Assembly (NCBI GenBank): GCA_011523305.1
Contig: WTHB01000147.1
Location: 1-64,000 of the forward strand
Source: Planctomycetaceae bacterium
GTDB taxonomy: Bacteria; Planctomycetota; Planctomycetia; Pirellulales; UBA1268
Direction of reading: 5' to 3'
DNA: 64,000 nucleotides
Part shown: positions 1 through 8,942 of the stretch, in pieces
How positions within the stretch are numbered: position 1 is the stretch's first letter
Layout: each line of letters starts with the position of its first letter
Notes under the pieces: generated by a model
Databases searched by the model: none
Told to the model about the DNA's origin: nothing
The model's input: the letters and a program-made list of their open reading frames with translations, nothing else
Made by a program: the position numbers and the translations under genes

Positions 1-62
1 CCCCAGAGTCGCTCTTGGCTGAACCGTGGACGGTGCGGGATACTGCCGAGGAATCAATAACG

Positions 63-959
63 ATGCGTGGTAGCACCCGCCACAGGAACGCGATGCAAGC
101 AGAACCCAGCCTTCTCTGGATCGGTGACAGCGAACAGGCAGACGAATTACGTCTGACCGTAGCAAGCCTGCAGCCAGTCATCACGACGTCCTGTCTGCCA
201 ACCGCCGCCGCTGCGTTCGGTGCTGCGGGGTACCAACTCAAGCCACCGACCGTCATCTGCCTGGCCGAACGGAGGCCAGGGCAATACACCGCTGCCGAGG
301 CGATCGCCCTATCTCGCCAATGGCCCTTGGCCCGGCTAATCGTGGTGGCGACCTGCCTGGCCGACGGCCGCAGACGCAGCGGACCGCCGCTGCCGGGGGT
401 CACCGATGTTTCCTGGCACGACCTCCCGTCGCGGGTCCGCTTCTGGGTAACCGAACTTACGGCCGGCCGTTCCGGCAGCCTGGGCACGCCGCTGACAGCC
501 CGCCGCGATGAACGCTGGCTCGAGACACCACCGCTCGGTTATCCGGCTCAGCCGAGTGATTCCGCAAATTCAGAGGCAGTCGTTCCTCAGCCCCGCGTCA
601 GCGTCACCGCAGCCTCTGATACGGCGGCAGAAGCCGTTGCTGATCTGGTGGCAACCGCCGGTGGCCGAGTCGTTCAGCAGCAGACGGGACGGCCACCACT
701 GATCGATGAAGCCGAACTCATTGTCTGGGATACGGCAGACACCCCCACTCCCCACCTCAATTGGCTCCGCCTGCTGACCAGTCAACGGCCCGAGCGGGCA
801 GTCGTGCTGCTCACCTCGTTCCCGCGAGGCGATGCCGTGGTGGACGCCCTTGAGGCTGGCGCGCTGGCCGTGTTGGGCCGGCCCGTTGACCGTGAGGCCC
901 TCAGCGGCGTGCTCCGCCAGCGGCAAACCGCCCTGTCGGCCACCGCAGGCGTCCGCTAA
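63..959 (+). CDS. Response-regulator receiver-like protein (possibly tandem degenerate REC)
   Basis: ORF 15..959 (TTG start at 15; ATG candidates at 63 and 93). C-terminal half has a REC-like pattern: LIVWDTAD...VVLLTSFPRGDAVVDALEAGALAVLGRPVDREAL. Confidence 0.5.
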   Translation: MRGSTRHRNAMQAEPSLLWIGDSEQADELRLTVASLQPVITTSCLPTAAAAFGAAGYQLKPPTVICLAERRPGQYTAAEAIALSRQWPLARLIVVATCLADGRRRSGPPLPGVTDVSWHDLPSRVRFWVTELTAGRSGSLGTPLTARRDERWLETPPLGYPAQPSDSANSEAVVPQPRVSVTAASDTAAEAVADLVATAGGRVVQQQTGRPPLIDEAELIVWDTADTPTPHLNWLRLLTSQRPERAVVLLTSFPRGDAVVDALEAGALAVLGRPVDREALSGVLRQRQTALSATAGVR

Positions 960-1918
960 TGTTCGGCCGGTCGGTGTACTCCTCCCACTTCATTAGTCGC
1001 ACCATGCGCGTTCCTGCCGGTCTCCGGATGCCGTCGGTCTGTCTGCTGACAACTCTGCTTGCCAGTGCGACTGCCGGCTGCGCCCACACCATGCTTGCTA
1101 ACGGTCGCCCAACGCTCGACGCGTTTGATGACGTTTTCTCGGGCAGCAGGCAATTCACCGACGCTGCCGGCCTGCCGCCGCTCTCCATGGCCAACGACCT
1201 GCCAAAAAAGACTGAGCGTCGAGTGGGCCAACTGCGCATTCATGCCGACTTCCTCCTGGCCGGACAGCATCGGCTGATTCGGGAACTCGATACCCTGCGG
1301 GTGACGCTCAGCCAGGAACTCGACCTGCCGGTTTCAGATGAGCCGATTCATCTGTACCTGTTTGCCGACCTGAGCGATTACCAGACGTTTGTGCAGCGGC
1401 ACTTCCCCGGCTTTCCGGCCCGCCGGGCCTGCTTCATTGAGACCGACACCACGCTCGCGGTCTTCGCACCGTGGCAGGAGCGAATTGCCGAAGATCTCCG
1501 CCACGAGACCACCCATGGCTACCTGCATGCCGTGGTGCCTGGCATTCCGCTCTGGCTTGATGAGGGCCTGGCTGAGTTCTTCGAACTGCCACAGCCAGCC
1601 GACGGCCGACACCAGCCTCATGCCGATCACCTGGCGGGCCGTCTGCTGGAAGGCACCTGGCAGCCGCGGATTGAACGGCTGGAGGCCCTCGAAGATGCCG
1701 CCGCCATGTCGCAGGATCACTATGCGGAGTCCTGGTGCTGGACACACTGGCTGTTGCGAACGACGCCGGCCCGGCGGCGGTTGCTGGAAACCTACCTCAG
1801 CGATCTGCGGCATGACCCGGTCACGCCACCCCTTTCGGCACGGCTCCGTGACATGGAGGGCCCACCGGCCGTCACCACGGCCGCGGTCCGTGACCATGTT
1901 CGCGACTTGGTTGAGTAA
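959..1918 (+). CDS. DUF1570-type putative secreted metallopeptidase-like protein
   Basis: Lipoprotein-like N-terminus (LLASATAGCAH), HETTHGYLH followed by PLWLDEGLAEFFE, as in gluzincin-like DUF1570 proteins. Confidence 0.7.
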   Translation: MFGRSVYSSHFISRTMRVPAGLRMPSVCLLTTLLASATAGCAHTMLANGRPTLDAFDDVFSGSRQFTDAAGLPPLSMANDLPKKTERRVGQLRIHADFLLAGQHRLIRELDTLRVTLSQELDLPVSDEPIHLYLFADLSDYQTFVQRHFPGFPARRACFIETDTTLAVFAPWQERIAEDLRHETTHGYLHAVVPGIPLWLDEGLAEFFELPQPADGRHQPHADHLAGRLLEGTWQPRIERLEALEDAAAMSQDHYAESWCWTHWLLRTTPARRRLLETYLSDLRHDPVTPPLSARLRDMEGPPAVTTAAVRDHVRDLVE

Positions 1919-1947
1919 GCCCGCTGCGGCTCACTCGGCGGGCTTTT
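1917..1947. terminator. Bidirectional intrinsic terminator between convergent genes
   Basis: AGCCCGC...GCGGGCT stem followed by TTTT; the loop holds the stop codon (TCA at 1931-1933) of the minus-strand GNAT gene. Confidence 0.6.
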
Positions 1948-2884
1948 CGAAGATGGTGCCCCGCTCAACCTGGGTGAAGCCGAGCTTTTCAAGCAGCTTC
2001 GCCGCTGGCACGTTGGCATCCGTGGTGTGTCCCTCCACCAGGGCCACGCCCTCTTCGGCGAGATCATGCATCGCCTCAGCCACCAGGTATTGAGCCAGCC
2101 CCTGCCGCCGTCTTGGCCCTTCAATGTCAACATGCAACAGGCCAGCAGCCACCACGCCCCAACTTTGGGACAGCGGCTGCATATCCCAAAACGTTGCGCT
2201 GCCGAGCAGTTCACGTTCCTTGTTCCGCAGTTCATACCGCCGCAGGGCCACGCCCGTCGTGGTGGCAGCCTCCCACCAACTCCGGCGTTCGGGCTCATCA
2301 ATCACGTGCATGACGGTCTTGCGACGAATAGCCATGTGCAACCGATTGACCGGCACCCGAAACCCGTCGAGCGAACGCCGCAACACGGTGACCCGTTCAC
2401 AGTTGCGGTAGCCCGCCCGCAGAAAAACCTGCTGCATCGCCGGCGTCGAGTCGAGAATGCCCGGCAGGTCCGAGCCGCCGTAGAGCCCCAGGTAAAACCC
2501 GCGGAAGTGTCCGTTGCCGCCCCCGATCAGCCGGGTCGCACCACGTTCCTGCAGATAGGACTCGCTCCGCCGCAACAGCTCGTCGCCAATCGCTTGTTCG
2601 GCTGTATGGGGGACTACTACCACCAAGAGTGTCGAGCCAATGCTGGTATCGATCGCCGATCGATCAGCTGTCGGCCCGAAGCCCGCATGGGAAAAGCCGA
2701 CCACGCGGCCCTCATCGACCGCCACAATCACACCCTGGCGATCGAAGTAGGGCTTGGAGAAAACCGCCGCCTCTAAAACCGAGGTCGTCATCGGTTGCAC
2801 CGCAGACTGTCCCAGCGCAGCAGCCCGCCAGGCGTCGGCGAGACGCGGCGGATCCTCGTTGCGAAAGCAGCGGTATTCAATCAC
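1931..2884 (-). CDS. GNAT N-acetyltransferase (two GNAT-like halves)
   Basis: Acetyl-CoA-binding-like segment GPRRRQGLAQYLVAEAM and terminal ANVPAAKLLEKLGF; similar pattern in the N-terminal half. Confidence 0.75.
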   Translation of the reverse strand: MIEYRCFRNEDPPRLADAWRAAALGQSAVQPMTTSVLEAAVFSKPYFDRQGVIVAVDEGRVVGFSHAGFGPTADRSAIDTSIGSTLLVVVVPHTAEQAIGDELLRRSESYLQERGATRLIGGGNGHFRGFYLGLYGGSDLPGILDSTPAMQQVFLRAGYRNCERVTVLRRSLDGFRVPVNRLHMAIRRKTVMHVIDEPERRSWWEAATTTGVALRRYELRNKERELLGSATFWDMQPLSQSWGVVAAGLLHVDIEGPRRRQGLAQYLVAEAMHDLAEEGVALVEGHTTDANVPAAKLLEKLGFTQVERGTIFEKPAE

Positions 2885-3216
2885 ACCTGTGGCTCTCCTG
2901 CACCAGTTGCTGCCTGACGAACCAGGACCCGGCCCGCTTCAACACGAACGTCATACACCTGCTGCCTGACTGTCGCCGAGTAGCGATGCCTCCCCGTGGT
3001 CACGTCAAACTGCCAGCCATGCCAGGGGCAGGTCAGAACTGCTCCGCAGAGCATACCAGTGCCGAGTGGCCCACCCTGGTGAGGACAGAGCCCATCGATG
3101 GCATGCAGTTGCCCCTCGACATTGGCCAGTGCCACCATCCGCTCACCCGCCACCCGTTCGATGCTGGTGCCGGGCGGACAGTCCTCCACTGCTGCGATAT
3201 CAATCCACTCGTCCAT
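2881..3216 (-). CDS. Rieske [2Fe-2S] ferredoxin-like protein
   Basis: CPHQGGPL...CPWHGWQFDVTTG gives CxH...CxxH cluster ligands; 4-bp overlap with the downstream GNAT start. Confidence 0.85.
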   Translation of the reverse strand: MDEWIDIAAVEDCPPGTSIERVAGERMVALANVEGQLHAIDGLCPHQGGPLGTGMLCGAVLTCPWHGWQFDVTTGRHRYSATVRQQVYDVRVEAGRVLVRQAATGAGEPQV

Positions 3217-3356
3217 ACCAGCCAGTCAGTAAAAATCTTCTCAGTCAGCCACACCGGGCAAGGGAACGCTCTAGTCTGCCATGTTTCCCGAGCGCACCAT
3301 GCGTTTTGCGCAACCACCACGAGTCCGCCGGTTTCCACAGGCCCTCCTCGGGGCGT

Positions 3357-4307
3357 TCAGGCGACGGCCCGAGGCGGCTTCTCACCCGGTTTCGGCGGTG
3401 TTTTCTCGAAACACCGCCACCGCCGATGCACCCACCAATACTGGCCCGGTTGCCGGCGGACCGCCTGCTCAAGCAGCGAGGTGTACCACTGAGAAAGAGC
3501 CGCGAGGTTGGCCACCTCGGGCCGATCTTCGCGGGGATCGACCACGCCTTCAACCCGCACATCGATACTGAACAGCCCTGTCCGCCGGGTCGCTGAAAAG
3601 ACGATGACTGGTGCTTCTGACGAGAGCGCAAACACGCCAATTGCCTTGTGGACACTCGCCGGCCGACCGAAGAAATCAACCCGGCAGCCCTTCCGGCCCG
3701 CGGCCTGATCACCAAGCAGGCCAATCGCCCCCTGTTCCTCGAGCACCGCCGTGACATCCGGGGCGCTGCCCCGCTTGGGCAGGATCGTCTGCCCCCGCGA
3801 CTCCCGAAAGTCGGTGACAAACCGGTCAAGCAGCGGATTGTCGAGTTCCCGAGCCACCGAAAAGAGTTTGAAACCGAACACACCGAAGATATAGGCGGCC
3901 AATTCGAAATTGCCGTAGTGCCCAGAGAGCACCACCTTGGGACGATCCTGCCACATCGTTCGCACGCACTGCTCCATGCCGATAATCCGCAGATGCCGCC
4001 GCCAGGTGGTCTTTCGAATCACCCGCGGGGCATGCGCAATTTCAATCACCATCAAGAGCAGGTGCTCCCACATAGCCCGGCCTGCATCGCGGCACTGCGA
4101 TTCGGTCCATTCAGGAAAGGCCTGCCGCAGATTGTCACGGACGACCGTGCGGCGGATCTTCACCCGATTGGCCAGGAAATCACTCCAGGCGTGAGCCTGC
4201 CGCTCGAGGAACGGCCGCGGCAACGCCTGCACGATGCAGATTGCAACCCGCACTGCGATATAGACAAGGCGATCGGTCAGGGCCGTGACCAGCGTGCGTT
4301 TTGCCAT
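3357..4307 (-). CDS. Lysophospholipid/lipid A acyltransferase (LpxL/HtrB family)
   Basis: MAKRTLVTALTDRL start; RRTVVRDNLRQAFPEW, LSGHYGNFELAAY, GLLGDQAAGRKGCRVDFFGRPASVHKA. Confidence 0.8.
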   Translation of the reverse strand: MAKRTLVTALTDRLVYIAVRVAICIVQALPRPFLERQAHAWSDFLANRVKIRRTVVRDNLRQAFPEWTESQCRDAGRAMWEHLLLMVIEIAHAPRVIRKTTWRRHLRIIGMEQCVRTMWQDRPKVVLSGHYGNFELAAYIFGVFGFKLFSVARELDNPLLDRFVTDFRESRGQTILPKRGSAPDVTAVLEEQGAIGLLGDQAAGRKGCRVDFFGRPASVHKAIGVFALSSEAPVIVFSATRRTGLFSIDVRVEGVVDPREDRPEVANLAALSQWYTSLLEQAVRRQPGQYWWVHRRWRCFEKTPPKPGEKPPRAVA

Positions 4308-4357
4308 CGGGGTGTCTCTCTCCGCCTTGGAAGTGCCGCCGTGCGGCAAGCCGGCAT

Positions 4358-5236
4358 TTATGGTGTCGAATTCGCCGACACTTTCACCAGATCGGTTTTT
4401 TCGTCGACATCGTTCAGCCGCCCCCCCGGGGTGGATGGTGGCGGGAGCAGCAACAGGGCGACGCTGACGGCATTGAAGAGCGCATGGACGACAATACCCG
4501 GCAGAATCGTGCCCCGCCGCCGAGCCAGGTAGCCCGTCGCCAGCCCAAACCCAATCAGCGGAATCCAGCCCAGCCCGTGGCCAAGGTGCGCCAGCCCAAA
4601 GCAAACGGCCGAGACAACGATGGCCTGCTCCCCAAGCCGAGTTTCGAGCCAGCCCTGCAGCACCCGGCGGAAGAAAAACTCCTCAGCAATCGGCGCCGCC
4701 ACGACGGCTGTCAGCACCACAAGCCCAACCGCCGGCAGGCTGCGGTCGGCCCGCAAGAAATCGACCACCGGATGGCTGTAGGAGACAACAAAGCGATCGA
4801 GGAACGCCGCCACCGCCAGCAGCGGCGGCACGATAATCACCCAGGTGCCGACAGCCAACCGCAGGCCCGCCGCCGGCTGCGGATCACGAAACCCGAGGCT
4901 GCCGGCAGGGGCACCACGGAGCCGCAACACGACCATGCCGAGCAGGGTAAAGACAAGCATCGCCACGGCACTGGCCGCCAGCCCGGCATTGGTCACGACC
5001 GGCGTGGCCCCAGCCGTGGTTGGCGTCACCAGACTCACCAGTACCCCAACGCCTACCTGGCAGGCCATGAACAGGACAAACAGGGCCGCGACATCGAGCC
5101 CGTCCCAAGGGACAGGGTTCGCAGGTAGTGCCGGAACAAGCGGCTCACCCCGGCGGAGCCGACCGACCAGCCGGCTGATGCCCACCCCACTGGCCAGGCA
5201 GGCCACCACCGCAATCGGCCCCAGCAGTGCCGTCAT
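4358..5236 (-). CDS. CPBP family intramembrane glutamic endopeptidase
   Basis: APIAEEFFFRRVLQGWL (EExxxR) and FGLAHLGHG; multiple hydrophobic segments. Confidence 0.85.
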   Translation of the reverse strand: MTALLGPIAVVACLASGVGISRLVGRLRRGEPLVPALPANPVPWDGLDVAALFVLFMACQVGVGVLVSLVTPTTAGATPVVTNAGLAASAVAMLVFTLLGMVVLRLRGAPAGSLGFRDPQPAAGLRLAVGTWVIIVPPLLAVAAFLDRFVVSYSHPVVDFLRADRSLPAVGLVVLTAVVAAPIAEEFFFRRVLQGWLETRLGEQAIVVSAVCFGLAHLGHGLGWIPLIGFGLATGYLARRRGTILPGIVVHALFNAVSVALLLLPPPSTPGGRLNDVDEKTDLVKVSANSTP

Positions 5237-5826
5237 GTATCGACCCTCAACAGCGGCCGAGCAGCGACAATATAGTCCACGCCGGACGAGATCGTGGTGA
5301 CCACTGCTAGCCAGGCAACTCCGACGGCGGCTAGATGGATGGTGACCCCAGACACTGCCAGCTCCGGCCAGGTGCGACTGCCCAATTCCAGGGCGATGGC
5401 AACACACTGAAACACCATCTTGAGTTTTCCCATCAAGCCAGCAGAGAAGTCGCGACCAGCCCGTTCCATTTCAGCCCGAATGGCAGTCACCACCAGTTCG
5501 CGGACCACGATCACCACCGCCATCCAGGGCAGCAACGCCGACCCCGTTCGATCGGCCAACAGCACGAAGGTGCCACAGACAATCACCTTGTCGACCAATG
5601 GATCAAAAATCCGGCCCAGCCGACTCACTTGACCGTACCGGCGGGCATACCAGCCATCGACCCAATCGGTGGCCGCCGCCACCACAAAAAGAATGAGTGC
5701 GGCCAACGGCAGTTCGCCCCCAACGCCCTCAATCACGGCGAACAGGATGATCGCCAGCACCAGCCGGGCCAGCGAGATGACGTTCGGGACCGTCCAGATA
5801 CGATCGAGTGCGGCTGGCTGTGTCAT
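5233..5826 (-). CDS. pgsA: CDP-diacylglycerol--glycerol-3-phosphate 3-phosphatidyltransferase
   Basis: CDP-alcohol phosphotransferase motif DWVDGWYARRYGQVSRLGRIFDPLVDK (DGx2ARx8Gx3Dx3D); overlaps the next gene by 4 bp. Confidence 0.88.
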   Translation of the reverse strand: MTQPAALDRIWTVPNVISLARLVLAIILFAVIEGVGGELPLAALILFVVAAATDWVDGWYARRYGQVSRLGRIFDPLVDKVIVCGTFVLLADRTGSALLPWMAVVIVVRELVVTAIRAEMERAGRDFSAGLMGKLKMVFQCVAIALELGSRTWPELAVSGVTIHLAAVGVAWLAVVTTISSGVDYIVAARPLLRVDT

Positions 5827-6004
5827 CAGCAGTGGCCCCTGAGGGGAATCCGAACAGAAAGATTCACGCAGGAACAACCATACCGCAGTCGGCATCTGAC
5901 TGGCTATCCGGCTCCACAGACAGGCTCCCGGTGACGGCGACCGGTCGAGGCTGCCCGACGCTCCAGGCGTCGTCACTGAGAACCGACAGCGCCAGCCACC
6001 TGGC

Positions 6005-8722
6005 TCAGGCTGCAGGCAGGTCGGCCACGATGATCGCGCCCCAGACAAGGGGGTCGGTCTCGCTCTGATAGAAAAGTTCAGCTGGCGCATCGGCCGCAAT
6101 CTCCCAGACGATCGTGCCAGCCTCCGCACCTCCGCCGCTGACGCCGATGGTGTAGGCAGCCGCGGCGTCATAGCCGCCGGAGGTCGTCTGCAAATGCAAC
6201 GGCTGCCCGGGGGCATCGACTGCAAAGGTGAAGGTGGTGCCTCGGTAGACCGTCAGTGTCGGGTTGAGGCTTCCGAGAATGGCGTAGTCACCAGACTCCA
6301 CCGTCACTGCAACGGCATGGTGACTACCCCGACCGAGACGATCGAGCGCACCTGAACTGGGCCCCGACAGCGAGTCAAAACTGAGCGCCCGCAGCGAGTG
6401 AAACAGGCTGGTGATCGCCCATGTTTCATCCGCAAGGACGCGGGCCTCACTGCCTCGCCTGACCCGCAGATAGTTTCCCTGGGCTGTTGCTTCCGCACCC
6501 ACGGCCTGCCAGCCGGCAAGGCTCACCTCTGCGTGCTCACCATTCAAACGCACAGGTGTCATCTCCACATAGAGCCGACCAGCGGCATCCTTGGCCAGCG
6601 GCGACTCACCCTGGTCAGGCAGCACCTGCAACACCGTCACCGCAAAGGCCTCGGTGGCAACGCTGTTGTCCTCTGGTGTGGTGAGATCACCATCGAGCCC
6701 TCCGCTGGTCAGGGTGACTGAAATCACAGCCGTGCCCGGCTGCGTGGCACCGGGCGTGAAGGTCAGGCTGCCCGTCTCACCCGATGCGGTGTAACTCACC
6801 GCCGGCGTGGGCACCACTGCTGTGTCGCTACTGACGGCGGTCACTTGAACAGCCTGCACTCCGCCGCCCACGGGCGGACTTCCGGCCAGAATGCCCGTCA
6901 GCGCGACCACCTGTTCCGTCCCGTCCCCGAGCACCAGCAGGTCAGCGATCGGGTCAACCGCAGGTGGTTCGTAGGTTTCCGAGATGACCAGCCGCAGCGT
7001 TTCATCCGGAAATTCCTGGAAATACCCTGGGGTTCGCGACTCGCGGGCGGTCACCTCGAGCCACTCCTCCCCCTCGACCCGGTCGTCACCGACAATCGTG
7101 ATGTCGACGTAGGCAGTAACTTGGTCAACTGCAAAGACCACCTGCGCTGGGTACGGATCGCTGAGCAGGACATCCTGGTACCAAGCGGGACTTTCTGACT
7201 GATAGCCCCAGTACAAGTCAGTCGCGAACTCCCAGTCGAGAAAGACCGTCGCCTCGCTTCCGACAAAGCCGTCATACCGGGTGAGGGCAAGCCGCTTGAC
7301 CACGGTGCCCGTCTGCGGCTCAGCCACCACGTTCCCATCTTCAAAAGCCATCCGCAGCGACGGGGTCTTCCAGGTCTGTTCGGTATCGAACGGCCCCATG
7401 TCGAGCACCAGTTGGCCCTCGGCCGGCGCTGCCGTCGCCCCAGTTTCTGCCCCATGAATATGAATGGCTGCCTGCTCATCAAGCCAGGTAAACCCAGGGT
7501 CACCATCGGCATCGACTACCTGCACGTAGGACATCACCGTTGTGTTGGTATCGATGTCGGCGTTCACGTCGCCGTCGTCTGGTTCATGCGAGTGCTCAAA
7601 TCCGATCGCATGGCCGAGTTCGTGGTAGGCAACCGACTTCCAGCCCGCCTCGTCTGAATCTCCAAAGCGAATCGAATGGCTTGTGGCACTCAGGGCCAAG
7701 TCCAGTCGGGCTTCGGACGTCCGTTCGACCCGGCCGTCGTCCCAGATGGTGGCGGAGGGCCCGATGTAAACGCCCGCTGACCCAGACGAGGTCGACTGGG
7801 TCGACAGTTGATAGATCGTCAGTTGCGAGAGGCTGCTGCTGGCTGGCACGACTGCAAACTCAGGTTCGATAATCGCATCCACGTCAGCCAGCACCTCAAG
7901 CCACCACTGCTCCAACGTCGGCGTAATCGAGGAGTCAAAGGAGACGTAGATCACCCCACCGTCGCTGTGGAGAAAGCCAGCCCTGAGTTGGGTCTCGGTG
8001 AGGGCTGACCCTTCGGCCACAATCACATCCCGCATGCTCACCAGACTGGCGATCGTGTCAGTCGCGCCGCTCACAACGGTTTCGGTGCTGCCCTGCCCAT
8101 CGGTGTGGGCCGCTGCAACCGTGACTGCCGTGCCGACCTCTGCCGCTGTCAGGGCGTAGGTCTCGCTGGTTGCAGACTCAATCGGTACGCCGCCAGCAAA
8201 CCACTGCCAGTTGACGCCCCCGAAGCCGTCAAGGTCGACCAGCGTGTGTGATGCTGTCAGCGTCGCCCCCTCGATCGGCACGCCAGTGATGCCCACACTG
8301 CCGACGGGGGCAGCGTTGCGAACCTCAATCGTAAACGCCATCTCCACCGCCGCGCCAGCGGCGTCAGTCGACTGCACGCGAATCTGGCGACTCCCCTGAC
8401 CCTCATGATCAAAGGAAACCGCTGTCTGCAACTGGCTGCCTTCGAGGACGAAAGCCGCGTTATCGGCATCGCCCTCTCCTGCCACGAGCGCGTAGCTGAA
8501 TACATCACCCGCATCGGGATCGACGGTACTGAACTCGCCCACCACCGTGCCGGCGGGCTCGTGTTCGCTGACGAACGCAGCCGACAGAACAACGTCCGTC
8601 GGCGCTGCATTGAAGGCGAGCCGCGGTTCCAACTGCTCAAGCCAAAGCGAGCGGGAAGACCGAACCGTTCGTCGAGAGCGTGGGCCACGCATCATTCCAT
8701 TCCTTGCGGCAGAACGCCTCAT
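6005..8722 (-). CDS. Large secreted planctomycete LEPR-type surface protein with cadherin-like, M10 metzincin, Calx-beta-like and C-terminal cupredoxin-like regions
   Basis: N-terminal LEQLEPRLAFNA motif; HELGHAIGFEHS (HExxHxxGxxH) and Met-turn VMSY; Calx-beta-like VDITIVGDDRVEGEEWLEV. Confidence 0.8.
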   Translation of the reverse strand: MRRSAARNGMMRGPRSRRTVRSSRSLWLEQLEPRLAFNAAPTDVVLSAAFVSEHEPAGTVVGEFSTVDPDAGDVFSYALVAGEGDADNAAFVLEGSQLQTAVSFDHEGQGSRQIRVQSTDAAGAAVEMAFTIEVRNAAPVGSVGITGVPIEGATLTASHTLVDLDGFGGVNWQWFAGGVPIESATSETYALTAAEVGTAVTVAAAHTDGQGSTETVVSGATDTIASLVSMRDVIVAEGSALTETQLRAGFLHSDGGVIYVSFDSSITPTLEQWWLEVLADVDAIIEPEFAVVPASSSLSQLTIYQLSTQSTSSGSAGVYIGPSATIWDDGRVERTSEARLDLALSATSHSIRFGDSDEAGWKSVAYHELGHAIGFEHSHEPDDGDVNADIDTNTTVMSYVQVVDADGDPGFTWLDEQAAIHIHGAETGATAAPAEGQLVLDMGPFDTEQTWKTPSLRMAFEDGNVVAEPQTGTVVKRLALTRYDGFVGSEATVFLDWEFATDLYWGYQSESPAWYQDVLLSDPYPAQVVFAVDQVTAYVDITIVGDDRVEGEEWLEVTARESRTPGYFQEFPDETLRLVISETYEPPAVDPIADLLVLGDGTEQVVALTGILAGSPPVGGGVQAVQVTAVSSDTAVVPTPAVSYTASGETGSLTFTPGATQPGTAVISVTLTSGGLDGDLTTPEDNSVATEAFAVTVLQVLPDQGESPLAKDAAGRLYVEMTPVRLNGEHAEVSLAGWQAVGAEATAQGNYLRVRRGSEARVLADETWAITSLFHSLRALSFDSLSGPSSGALDRLGRGSHHAVAVTVESGDYAILGSLNPTLTVYRGTTFTFAVDAPGQPLHLQTTSGGYDAAAAYTIGVSGGGAEAGTIVWEIAADAPAELFYQSETDPLVWGAIIVADLPAA

Positions 8723-8942
8723 CCGTCAGGCGACCGGCGTGCCCACACAGCAGCGTCGCTTGCTGCGTCCACGGCCTCCTGACAACAGTGAATCTCCTGA
8801 AAGCCTTTCAAATTGCTCTCGTTTGGTCAACAAACGAATACTGGCTTCTGAAAGTGACCGGAAAAAAGCCCAGTCGAATCGATCTCCCTCAGACAGTTGG
8901 TCCGTTCACCCGTTACCTTGCCTTGTTGCGATGAAAGGCCGG

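Noticed and set aside
2629-3492. 287-aa plus-strand ORF
   Set aside because: Overlaps the GNAT, Rieske and acyltransferase genes on the opposite strand; low-complexity composition.
3648-4532. 294-aa plus-strand ORF
   Set aside because: Antisense to the LpxL-type acyltransferase and CPBP protease.
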